From Neurospora tetrasperma FGSC 2508 (taxonomy: Eukaryota > Ascomycota > Sordariomycetes > Sordariales > Sordariaceae): DNA of 64,000 bases. The stretch is taken from the NCBI RefSeq assembly GCF_000213175.1, contig NW_009799179.1, forward strand, positions 2,761,112 to 2,825,111, read 5' to 3'. Positions 46,790-57,600 of the stretch are shown one piece after another (position 1 is the first letter of the stretch; every line of letters starts with the position of its first letter). Position numbers and translations under genes: made by a program. The notes under the pieces were generated by a model. That model was not told where the DNA came from. It saw nothing but the letters and a program-made list of their open reading frames with translations, and searched no databases.

Positions 46790-48596
46790 ATGGCGCCTCC
46801 AAAGTTCCTGGGCCTCTCAGGCCGACCGCTCTCTCTGGCTGTCTCGACTGTAGCCACCACTGGCTTCCTTCTCTTCGGCTATGACCAAGGGTGAGTGCTC
46901 AGTCAACACAATGAGTCCTCGATGAAGCCGAATGTTAACACATTCCAAACAGTGTCATGAGCGGTATTATTACCGCCCCCGCTTTCAACAACTTCTTCAC
47001 ACCAACCAAAGACAACTCGACCATGCAGGGTCTGATCACTGCCATCTACGAAATTGGATGCTTGATTGGTGCCATGTTCGTCCTCTGGACCGGCGATTTG
47101 TTGGGTAGACGCAAGAACATCATGGTGGGCGCCTTCATTATGGCTCTCGGTGTCATTATTCAGGTTACCTGTCAGGCTGGATCCAACCCTTTTGCTCAGC
47201 TGTTCGTCGGCAGAGTTGTCATGGGTATCGGCAACGGCATGAACACTTCGACCATTCCCACTTATCAAGGTGCGTCCCGGCTTTGCCAACCACTGACCGG
47301 CAAAAAATTCTAACAGATTTTGTAGCCGAATGCTCAAAGACATCGAACCGCGGTCTTCTCATCTGCATTGAAGGCGGTGTCATTGCCTTTGGTACTTTGA
47401 TTGCTTACTGGATCGACTATGGTGCATCTTACGGTCCCGATGACCTCGTCTGGCGCTTCCCCATCGCTTTCCAGCTTCTCTTCGCCATCTTCATCTGCGT
47501 CCCCATGTTTTACCTTCCCGAGTCGCCCAGATGGCTCCTCAGCCATGGCCGGACCCAAGAAGCTGACAAGGTCATTGCTGCCCTCCGTGGCTACGAGATC
47601 GATGGTCCCGAGACCATCCAAGAGCGCAACCTCATTGTTGACTCCCTGCGTGCCTCTGGAGGTTTCGGCCAAAAGAGCACTCCCTTCAAGGCCCTCTTCA
47701 CTGGCGGCAAGACCCAGCATTTCCGTCGTCTCTTGCTCGGTTCCAGCTCCCAGTTCATGCAGCAAGTTGGTGGTTGCAACGCCGTCATCTACTACTTCCC
47801 TATTCTGTTCCAGGATTCTATCGGCGAGTCCCACAACATGTCCATGTTGCTGGGCGGTATCAACATGATCGTCTACTCCATCTTCGCTACTGTTTCCTGG
47901 TTCGCCATTGAGCGTGTCGGTCGCCGTCGTCTGTTCTTGATCGGTACCGTTGGTCAGATGCTCTCCATGGTCATCGTCTTCGCCTGCTTGATTCCCGACG
48001 ATCCCATGAAGGCCCGCGGTGCCGCAGTCGGTCTCTTCACCTACATTGCCTTTTTCGGTGCCACCTGGCTTCCCCTCCCCTGGCTCTACCCCGCCGAGGT
48101 CAACCCTATCCGCACCCGTGGAAAGGCTAACGCCGTCTCCACCTGCTCCAACTGGATGTTCAACTTCCTCATTGTCATGGTCACTCCCATCATGGTCGAC
48201 AAGATTGGCTGGGGAACTTACCTCTTCTTCGCCGTCATGAACGGCTGCTTCCTTCCCATCATTTACTTCTTCTACCCCGAGACCGCGAACCGCTCGCTCG
48301 AGGAGATCGACATCATTTTCGCCAAGGGCTTCGTCGAGAACATGTCTTACGTCACTGCCGCCAAGGAGCTGCCTCACCTCACTGCCGAGGAGATCGAGTC
48401 CTATGCCAACAAGTATGGCCTCGTCGACCGCGATTCCAACGGCGAGGGCGGTAACCGCCATGACGAGGAGAAGACACGCGACCGCCCCGACCAGAGTGAC
48501 AGCGACTCCCCCGCTCACGTCGAGATCGATGTTGTCGACGAGCACGGTGTCGAGTCCGGCTTCGGTGATGGTATCAACACCAAGGAAACACGTTAA
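46790..48596 (+). CDS. MFS hexose/pentose transporter, sugar porter family
   Basis: Exons 46790-46890, 46953-47269 and 47326-48596 give 562 residues; the introns have GTGAGT and GTGCGT donors and AACAG and TGTAG acceptors. Twelve hydrophobic segments carry the sugar-porter signatures: GFLLFGYDQG in helix 1, GRRKN after helix 2, PESPRWLLSHGR, QQVGGCNAVIYYFPILFQDS in helix 7, LYPAEVNPIRTRGKANAVST and PETANRSLEEID. The tail is acidic and hydrophilic. It resembles fungal high- or moderate-affinity glucose/xylose transporters. By position and sequence I suspect it is the Neurospora xylose transporter known as An25 (NCU00821), recalled and not checked. It acts at the plasma membrane, probably as a proton symporter. 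Codon bias is very strong, suggesting high expression. Confidence 0.92.
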
Positions 48597-49946
48597 AGAG
48601 TTGAAGAAAATCTTTCATCATAACATGAGTGGTTTGGGGGGAAAAGAAAAACAAAAATTGAGGCGATGATTGATTGGGCTATGCAAATGAACGACGAAGG
48701 ATGACGAAGAGACAGAGGGTTTTAACGACCACAACCCTTCTGTGATGATACCCGCCGGGTTTTTCGGTTTTTTTTTTCCTTGTTGCTGTTGGAATCTGTT
48801 CAGTGATGATTTTTGACGATTCCCAGCACCATTATTTTTTGGTGGTTTACTGGCTCCATCTGTGGGGCTTTGTTTGCTGCTTTTCTTTTCCTTTTGCACT
48901 TAGCATTATACCTCTGGCTTGATGGTTCGGTGTATAAATACCCTCGCATATACCCATGGAAGTCGAGTACTTTGGTAGATAGATGGACTAGTTATATGCT
49001 AGATCTCTTGTATCCCATCTTGAATACAAAAAAATCATTATAAAATACTTGTCTGACCACTCAGTGCGTGTATTCAGTGCGTGTAATACTTGCGAAGATG
49101 TGTGACGGGTGGAAGGCGCATCTCATAATTTTTGGGTATTTGGCTGGCATGACACGCCCGGGCATTTTCTCCATCGTTGCTTCCCATCGTTTCAGATGTC
49201 TGATCTGTCAGAAGCAGGGGATGACTCGAATTACCGACCGACCTCGAATGACAAACGCCCAAGTGAACCACTAAGCATTGAGGTTTCTTTGTGATGCTTG
49301 AGCTTACAAGACCACACCCAACAACGTAGCCGTTGTTCACATACGCGCCGCTTGAACAGCCAACCAACGCCTTTGATACGCCAACAATTTCTCAACGTCC
49401 TTTGATCTTCCCCATTGCTCTCATCTTGGACGCCAATTCCATCAAGGGCGAGCTTTGCATAGGTACCTACTGGTCTGACCTGACTGACCTCATCGCGGTT
49501 TCAAATTCGCAGTGGGCAAACATAACCCTCCATTCAATGTTGGATGTACATGTGCACCTCTCACATCAACTCTCCCAGGAACAAGAACCCGAAGTTTTCA
49601 CTTCGTTTCAGCGGACCCCTATCCGCCCATGGATGCGCTTGCAAGTTTCCATATTTTCCCTCTCTGGCTTTTTCCCAGACTTTTCATTGTCGTTGGAACG
49701 AGTTACGATGCGGCGCCTGATACATGACCGAACCAGACTTGACACGATGGGCGTCTAATCTAATCGATCTCGAGATGTTTGCCCCCATGGCTCACCTTGC
49801 AATATGTGAAATGCGTTCGTTGCTATATATCCTTGTCCTGGTGACCAGCCCATTGGTAGGCTCAAGTCTTGTATAAAATATCGCGTCCGGGACCCTTGTA
49901 TCTTGCCTGAGTTCCCTTCTCATCGCTCATCACGTCAACTCACAAG
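48597..49946. other. Intergenic region
   Basis: This holds the 3' flank of the transporter and the promoter of the LPMO gene. No other gene is supported. A TATA box is present near its end. Confidence 0.5.
49872..49878 (+). promoter_or_regulatory. TATA box of the LPMO gene
   Basis: TATAAAA lies 69 bp upstream of the ATG at 49947, close enough to imply a short leader and regulated expression. Confidence 0.5.
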
Positions 49947-51793
49947 ATGGTCCACGTCAACAAGTTCAGTACGAGCACGGCTACTGCCGCACTTCTTCTA
50001 TTTACCAGTGTCCAAGGACACATGGTGATGCGAACCCCACCTTCCTACAATCTTTACAAGGGAGATACACTACTTCAAGTCGATCCTCTGGATGGAGTGA
50101 AGTACCTGTACCCATGCCAAAATCGCTATGAGGCCGGCAATGCTACCACACTCAAGGCAGGCGATGTCCAACTCGTCCAGTTTACCGGCGGTGCTCAGCA
50201 TGGCGGCGGCTCCTGCCAGTTCAGCGTTTCGTACGACGACCCAGAGAAGTCGAACGGATCATGGAGCACATCGGCCACATTCAAGACCATTTACACCATT
50301 ATTGGCGGATGCCCGGCGGAGTTTCACGACGAAGCCAATAACTTACCTACCGAAGGTCGCCCTAAGGATGCGCAACAAAGATTGAACACCGATTTCTGCA
50401 ACAATGATTCTGGCGTTGACTGCACTCGAGAGTTTCTGATTCCTATTCCTGACTTGTAAGTTCACTTCAAATTGAGGTACCCAATGTTAGTAGCATCGGC
50501 AGCACAGTGGCTAACTCATACACACTCACCTGATGCCATAGTCTGCCACAAGGTAAAGCAACCTTTGCCTGGACGTGGTTCAATAAACTTGGACAGAGGG
50601 AGATGTACATGTAAGTTGTTCTTTCTCCCGCTTTCATCAACCCCTCTTTCCACCTTTCTCCCCGCCGTACACAGCTCCTTCCCTATAACCATATCCACTA
50701 CCTTGTCCCCCCTAACGGACTTTCCCTCACATCAATTTGCCGACCAGACGCCAAGTACTTACCTACTTACTAACCACTGCCCCTCTTTCCCAATTGAAAC
50801 AGGAACTGCGCCCCCGTCGAAATCACCGGCGGCCAACCCTCTCCCGAGAAGTACGAGTCTCTCCCCAACATCTTCATCGCCAACATCCCCAAACAAAAGG
50901 GCATTCCCGGCTACGACGGCTGCGTGACCGGCGGCGGAGCAGCAAACGTCGTCAATATACCCAATCCGGGCAAGTACGGTCGCATCATCAACCAGCTCAA
51001 AAGACCATTTAGCAAACCTGACCCTGCTCCGGCTGGGTATAATTTGGGTCCCAAAATTGATAATGATACGCTGCCCGTGTTCGAAGACAATCCCAAGACG
51101 ATCAGCAAAGGCGGTGCAGCTCCTACTGGAGGAGAAGAAGAAGTCAACGCTGGTACTACTTCTGCTTCTGTTACTGTCACTGGCACGGTAAACCAACCGG
51201 CTGTTACCACCACCACCACCACCACCTCCGCTTCAGCTGCTGCTGGTACCGAGACGGCGGTCGCTCCTATTTCCAGTGCCAGTGCCAGCGGCACGTTCAT
51301 CACTGCCCCTAGCGATGAGCTAGCATCAACTGCTACGGCTAGCGCTACCGGTGCTGCCGAGTCCGACTCCGGAGGAGGGAAATGTGATGATGCTAATGCT
51401 ACCGAAACTGGAGCTGGGGATGGAGAAAAGACCACAATAGAGGTAACGAAAACCATGACCGTCAAGGTAACGGTAACTGCCAATGTTCCTTCAGGCACTT
51501 CAGCTTCAGCTTCTGCTGGCTCTGGTTCTGGTGGAGATGAAGGTGGCTCAGGAGAACAGAAGAAGCAGTGCGAGAAGGATCAAGTAGCCGTCTGCTTCGG
51601 TGATGACTTCTTTGGCCTGTGCGCTAACGGGTGGGCCGTTCCTCAAAAGGTCTCTCCGGGGACGAGATGCGAGAACGGTTCGTTGGTGTACTCGGCGGTG
51701 CAGAGAGAGGGTGGGAAGAGGGCAGAAAGTTATGCGGCAGGCGAAGGGCATGCCAGAAGGCATTTAAAGAGGAGGAGCGGGAGGCCGCTTTGA
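49947..51793 (+). CDS. AA11-type lytic polysaccharide monooxygenase, secreted
   Basis: Exons 49947-50455, 50542-50610 and 50803-51793 give 522 residues, with GTAAGT donors and a TACTAAC-type branch in the second intron. A 24-residue signal peptide ends at VQG, exposing His25 as the mature N-terminal residue of the copper brace; the second His is at 85 (GGAQHGGGSCQF). The catalytic domain runs to ~residue 240 ([28 protein letters not shown]). A long Thr/Ser/Ala-rich linker follows, then a C-terminal Cys-rich module (CEKDQVAVCFGDDFFGLCANGW) like the X278-type module of some AA11 proteins. The family oxidatively cleaves chitin. Secreted; possibly used on chitin of insects or other fungi, or in cell-wall remodelling. 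Confidence 0.88.
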
Positions 51794-52296
51794 GTGTTTT
51801 TTTTTTTCTGGAAGGAAGACAGGGTATGAAGGACAAAGAGGGATTGGGAGATGCTAGGCATGTGACTATGAAGGAAGGGATGGATATCTCAAGGCATGTA
51901 GGGTCAGTCTTGCTTTTTGTACTGCGTTACTTTGTTTCTTCTTCTTCTTCTTCTTCGCGTAGGTAGAGGTCCTGCACCTCTCATTGTTGGAAATGTTATC
52001 AGCATTTAAGGCTCTTTATTTGATATATGTGCATGATGGAGCGAAGTGCAACGGGCGATCTCACTGGTAAATACAAAGTTTTCCTAGCACGTACATTTTT
52101 GATCATAACTGACGGAACCAAGGTATCTGATAGCAGGTATCTTATAATTCATTCAACAACCTATCGTTATTAGTCACTTGGATGTATGGTCAATCCTCAA
52201 ATATGTCCCAAATGCAAAAAGCCGCCCTGACCCAAAAACCCAAAGTAACGCGAGGAGCCAAACCCAAGACCGAACATTCTACCATTACCTAACATC
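51794..52296. other. Intergenic region between convergent genes
   Basis: A 503-bp gap between the LPMO gene and the minus-strand hypothetical gene. A (CTT)n microsatellite lies near 51939-51957. Nothing else is seen. Confidence 0.6.
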
Positions 52297-53814
52297 TCAA
52301 ATCCACTCAGGATACTCCCTCTGTCCTACAAAGCTTTCATTCCAACCACTCTTCCAAGGCGGAGGAACACATACACGCTTGATACTCCGTCTCCTCGAAG
52401 ACCGAGTTCCGCTCTCGTTTGATGAACAAGCGGAATAAGCAGAAAAAGAAAGAGTAGGAATAGAAGAAACCGAAGAAGCTACAGTCGGACAAGAACCAGC
52501 TGGGGTCCATATCCCACTTAACTCAGCCGCACTACTATCAACCCCAGAACCCAAAGAAGAACCTGTCTCGACGGATTGCTGCTCCAAAGACAAGAACTGC
52601 CAACTGACGATTTCATCTTCGATCAGGGCAATGGTATCCTCTGAACTGGCTGAGGCACACGAAAAAGCGGGACTTGCCTTCCTTACCGGTAGCAGGACCG
52701 GCGGCGCCGGGGCTTGAAGACCTTCTTCCAAAGCAGCTAGAGTGACGGTGTCCAGTGGCAGGCCTGGCCTCTGGTGAAGTTCATCATCTCTATCTCCATC
52801 TCGATCGAGAGCTTCAAACGTCGGTGACACGCCCAACTTCTGCAAGAGGGCATGAGATTCGGGCCATCCGGTCAGGAAGGGCGTCAGAAACTCTTCTGGG
52901 ACTTGATCCTGGAAGAGTCTCTCGCCTCGTTCCACGAGCCGGGACAAAACCCAGAGGATGGCGGTTGCTGATTCCTCCACTTGGTGGGTGTGCTGCTGCT
53001 GCTGCTGCTGCCCCTGCTGCTGGTGAGTATGAGTGTGAGTGTGCGTGACAGCAGTTACGAACCCCTCCATCAACATCTCCAACAGCGCAGGGAGGCTAAC
53101 CACAGCCGCTTGCGTCTTGAGCACCTTTTTTTCTGCTTCGGCCCACGTGCCTTTGACGACGGTCATTGGCATTCCCGCTCCCATCGTTCCACCCAATCCA
53201 CCCATCCGCTCCGTAGTCTTGACCACCACTGTTCTCACCTTCCCACCATACTTCCCGTCCCGCTCGGGAATAGGAACCTCAAAAGAACAACACCCCTTGA
53301 CACTGGAAACGACATTCGACGTCCATCCCTGCGCTTTTGCCCAGGAGAGAATGATAGGTGCGTCACCTTCGGGGCAGAGGATGCTAACCTGTTCTGGAGG
53401 GGCGTCGGAGGACGGATGGCGGTACCCCCACACGTAAAGAGCGGCGCGGCCGCAGACGGCGTAGTGAGTGTGCCGAAGAGCCTTTTCGAGGAGGGTGAGA
53501 AGGGTTAGGAAGTCGGTTTCCTGCTGCTCGCTTCCCTGTTGTCGTTGTTGCTGTTGTCGTTGTTGCTGTGCGAGGGGTTTGGTTTGTGTTTCCTTGGGAG
53601 GGCCTTGGGACTGAGGGGCGAATGCTGACACCGAGAAGGGAGGCATAGGGTCTTGCAAGCGGGGAAGGCGGGGCTTGAGGTCCGGAGGAGGCAACGAGGC
53701 AGCCAGTGCTGATGCGGGCCAAATAGGAATACTCTTTTGGTTGGCTTCAACTTGCGCTGTGTTGTTAGCTTGAGGTTCTTCTGGTTGGACACCAAGACTG
53801 TCAGGGATTGACAT
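52297..53814 (-). CDS. Gln-rich hypothetical protein
   Basis: A single exon of 505 residues starting MSIPDSLGVQPEEPQ. An N-terminal Pro/Gln-rich disordered region ends in a Gln/Arg run. A folded-looking segment (~105-260) includes LLTLLEKALRHTHYAVCGRAALYVWGYRHPSS cut by short loops, then QVSILCPEG and ILSWAKAQGW. This pattern resembles fungal proteins with a nucleotidyltransferase-like fold, but I cannot see its catalytic residues with confidence. A Thr-His and Gln repeat lies at about 265-290. The C terminus is Ser-rich and ends basic. It is the last intact gene before the dead retroelements. Confidence 0.65.
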   Translation of the reverse strand: MSIPDSLGVQPEEPQANNTAQVEANQKSIPIWPASALAASLPPPDLKPRLPRLQDPMPPFSVSAFAPQSQGPPKETQTKPLAQQQRQQQQRQQGSEQQETDFLTLLTLLEKALRHTHYAVCGRAALYVWGYRHPSSDAPPEQVSILCPEGDAPIILSWAKAQGWTSNVVSSVKGCCSFEVPIPERDGKYGGKVRTVVVKTTERMGGLGGTMGAGMPMTVVKGTWAEAEKKVLKTQAAVVSLPALLEMLMEGFVTAVTHTHTHTHQQQGQQQQQQHTHQVEESATAILWVLSRLVERGERLFQDQVPEEFLTPFLTGWPESHALLQKLGVSPTFEALDRDGDRDDELHQRPGLPLDTVTLAALEEGLQAPAPPVLLPVRKASPAFSCASASSEDTIALIEDEIVSWQFLSLEQQSVETGSSLGSGVDSSAAELSGIWTPAGSCPTVASSVSSIPTLSFSAYSACSSNESGTRSSRRRSIKRVCVPPPWKSGWNESFVGQREYPEWI

Positions 53815-53970
53815 CTCTACTATCCAACCACATGTATTTATAGCTAGACTCTTCCCCCTTCTACTTCCATAGCTCTTTGTACTACAATGATTACTTGTAC
53901 CTACCTACTTGGTTGGAGTACCTTTTATAATCCCTTATTACCTACTACCTTCTAAAGAACCACGCCGTAA

Positions 53971-54258
53971 CAGTTTGTAGCACCTTCACAACAGCGTGCA
54001 CTAGCGTTCATCTCTACAGCTACGGACACCTTACTTGCCTCTATTCACAACGACTTCAATCAACTTCACAACAACTCAAACCTCCCACCCAGTTATAAAC
54101 ATTCTAAAATACTTCTAGAAAATTCAGCTCCCCCAATCTCAGCCCCAGCCTCAACTAGTGTCTCAATCCCAACTTCAGCCCTAGCCTCAGCCAGTATCTC
54201 AGTTCCAACTTTAGCCTTACGAACACTTAATACAAAGGAAAAGCACACATTATATTGA
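53971..54258 (+). pseudogene. Open remnant at the left edge of the RIP-mutated block
   Basis: The frame from 53971 is open for 95 codons (starting QFVAPSQQRALAFISTATD) and then continues in the same frame to about 54420, interrupted by several TAA/TAG codons that are one C-to-T change from CAA/CAG. It includes an imperfect 36-bp duplication at about 54141-54212. There is no ATG. It is probably the least-mutated end of retroelement-derived coding sequence, or of a gene fragment caught in the block. Confidence 0.35.
54141..54212 (+). repeat. Imperfect 36-bp tandem duplication
   Basis: Two adjacent units starting TCAGCCCCAGCCTCA and TCAGCCCTAGCCTCA differ at several positions, mostly C/T and G/A. 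Both encode Ser/Ala/Pro/Thr-rich peptide in the surrounding open frame. Confidence 0.7.
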
Positions 54259-54699
54259 CAAGATATTAACTAATAATCAAAATAGATTACAGCACTAAGA
54301 ACGCTGTACAGCTAACGAAGCTAAAAAACTATACATTACAAAGACAGACTCACCGACTAACTACACATCACAAGACCGAACTCACCGACATAACCCTTAT
54401 TAAAATTGAAAGAAAAGTGATAAGACATCATGCGAGCAAATAAGACATAGCTCCTTCTGGGGCTCACCGCCTCCACTATTACGATAATTACAATCCTCTT
54501 CTCAATACCCCTCGCCAAAGACCTTCGCCTTTCGGATAAAGGCCCCCCCCTCTTCGCGGATCCGAAAGTCTTAGGAAGCTATTACGTACATTATCTTTAT
54601 TACTACCCCTACTTAGATACTCTAAAACCCTAAGACCGTAAACCTCCGGATAAACCTACAACTATAGACGATAATACCCACGCCCCCGCCCCCCCTACC

Positions 54700-57600
54700 T
54701 ACAATAACAATACGCCCTTTAGTATTAAAGTATTCCTCGTAGGCAATTTCCTTATCGTTCTTTCAACTCTACTCGAACGTAACTACTCCGCTAATACCAG
54801 GGCCCTCTTCGAGGTTCTCTATAATATGCCTAATACTAGCCGTATCCTATTTAATATTTTTAATAACCTAAATACTATATTCAATTAATTGAATATTACT
54901 AATAATTAAGGATAATAGTAGAACAATTTCCTTACCGACTAGGTAGCAAGCCTCTATAAGACTGTCGTTTGCTAAACTGGTGAAATATAGGGTTTATAAA
55001 TTGCTATAGGCAACCGCAATTTGAAAATTAAGGTCTAAAACCCTAATACTTTCTCGGGCGACGAGAACGACCCTAAGAAGCGATAAATCTAATTCTACTT
55101 TTAATACTCGGGTTACGAATTGAAGTTTAAATTCGAAAAAGATAATTACCCTAACGAATTTAATTGTATATTCTATATTATTTCTCGCTTTGACGGCGGA
55201 GCCCGCAACTCCGTACAACCTTATATTGATATTATCCTAAATAACGAAGAGAACTTCTTAATATAAAATTAGTAGATTGTTTCTAACCTCTTTTTATATT
55301 TATAGTAAATATATAATTTTATTAATAAAGCCGTCCAAACCGCCTGCGAAATAAAAGAATTAATTTAAAGGAATACTAACTTTAATATTTTTATTACTGA
55401 ATTTATCCGTATCGTTGCCGAACTAAATATATAAAATACTTACTATATTTCCCAATTGAAGATTAAAATTAACTTTTCCCTACAATATACGGTAGCTAAT
55501 ATCTTCCCCTAACCGTTATCCGACAATTTTATAGTATAAATTATACTATATTGCGGCCTCTCTAAAAACTAAGCGGACCTTTAGTTCCGACTATCCAAAT
55601 ATACTAGCCGCCTAATATCTATACCGCCCCTACCCCGCAACCCCAACGCTATAGATCTTAACGCTCTATAATTTAATAAAATTTCAGTAAACGAACGCGA
55701 GCGGCGCCTCGCCCTGGGACTATACTTATATTACAGTCAGCTGGAATATACTAAATACAACTGCTCCGTTATTGCGACTAACAATGGTACACCGCGCCAA
55801 ACCGCGTCTACGAGCTCCTCCCCCAACCCTACCTCCTAATCGCGCTTCCAATTAACTTATTGTAGTACTAGTACTTATAATAATAATAATAACGGTAATA
55901 ACAACTAGTACAACGGCGGAAGTAACAACCTATACTGTAATAATAGTAACAATAACCGTCCCCCCGCACGGGGAAGCTTTAGACCGAATAATTAACAATT
56001 ATCAACGTTTTCGAATAATAATAACTCTAGCGGCCAAGGTAATAGCAATAATAATAACAGTCGGTACCGCGTCCGCGCTTTTAAATAGGAGGATAAGGAA
56101 GACTTATTAATCCTCGAGGATTAAGATTATTTCGACCCCGCAATATACGCAAATAACTACAATTACGAAGATAACCGCGACTATATATAGCAAAACAGCT
56201 ATAATAAGCAGGTTAACGACTAAGGAAACGAGTAAATTCCGAGCAAAGTCGCCCTCGGAGTAGTAAGGACCCGCTAGAAATCTACTTTAGAGAATTAAAG
56301 CTCAACTCGCTGGGTCCTAACGTATATACAAACTCCCTCCTTTTATCTATTACCCTCTCCCAATCTATAATCGCCCTATTCAATTCCAAAATATTTATTA
56401 ATATAGGTTATATAAACCTTACTTTTATTAATACTAATCTCGTTTAAGAAAAATAATTAAACTTTTACAAACTACTTTAATTAAAGACGTTACGTTTAGC
56501 TAATAATAAGAAGACTAAAGATATTATGCACTTTATTGTTTTAACTGTCCGAATTAGTATATATACTGAGCAAATCCCTCTATTTGTAATAAGGCTCAGC
56601 CTAAATAACCCTATTATTCTCAGCCTACCGTAGTTTAAAATCTATAACCCCTATATTAATTAAACTTCTAATTTATTTACTTTCAATTTATCCTTTTATA
56701 ACCGGTTGTATTTTAACGGCCTCCTAGCTATTAAAGTCGGTAGTTATTACTACGGCCGCCCCGACGGAAGAAGAGAACGCTTTCTAATTGCTTAGTTTTT
56801 AAAAATTAATATACTAAATAATATTAAAATACTCTCTACTACTAACTTTGCCTAGTTTTACTAATAAAATAACGTCTAAATCGTACGCGTTTACCTAGAT
56901 TAATTAGAAGAATTACCTAACGAAAACGTTAAAACTAACGACCCTAATTATTTAAACCTCTCTAACGAAAAATTCTATAATATTCTTAAAGAGATAGAAG
57001 ATAAGGAAATACTTTAAATTAAATTAAACCTATAATTTTATTAATTTCTCGACTTCTACTACGATAAATAATTTTTTAATGTGTAAAGTTAATGATAAGG
57101 ATGTGAATAAATTTATAAAGTTAAAAACCCACCCCTCCGAAAATGAAATTAAAGCCAAACTACCGAAAGAATACTACAACCTTATCGCCGTCTTTATAGC
57201 CCGCTCCACTAACAGCCTACCCCTATCCTAACTATACAACTATAAAATCGACCTTAAGCCTAGAAAAGAGCCGCCTACAGTTAGAAACCGACTGATATTA
57301 TAAGCCGAACTCCAATATATAAAGAAATAATTAAATAATAACCTTAATAAGGGATTTATTTAACCCTCTACCTCCCGTACGGCCGCGCCCCTCCTATTAG
57401 CCCGTAAGCCTGACGGAGGAGTCTGAATTTACTAAAACTACCGTGGACTAAATAATATTATAATTAAGAACTAATACCTACTCCTACTCATTTGTAAAAC
57501 TCTCGACTCCCTTTATAATGCAAAGATTTATACTGGATTCGATATTATTACTACCTTCAATAGAGTCCGTATAATTAAAGAGGACGTTTAGAAGACCGCT

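Noticed and set aside
47334-48545. 403-codon open frame opposite the hexose transporter
   Set aside because: Explained by the C-ending codon bias of the transporter; composition is Asp/Glu/Gly/Val filler with no domains.
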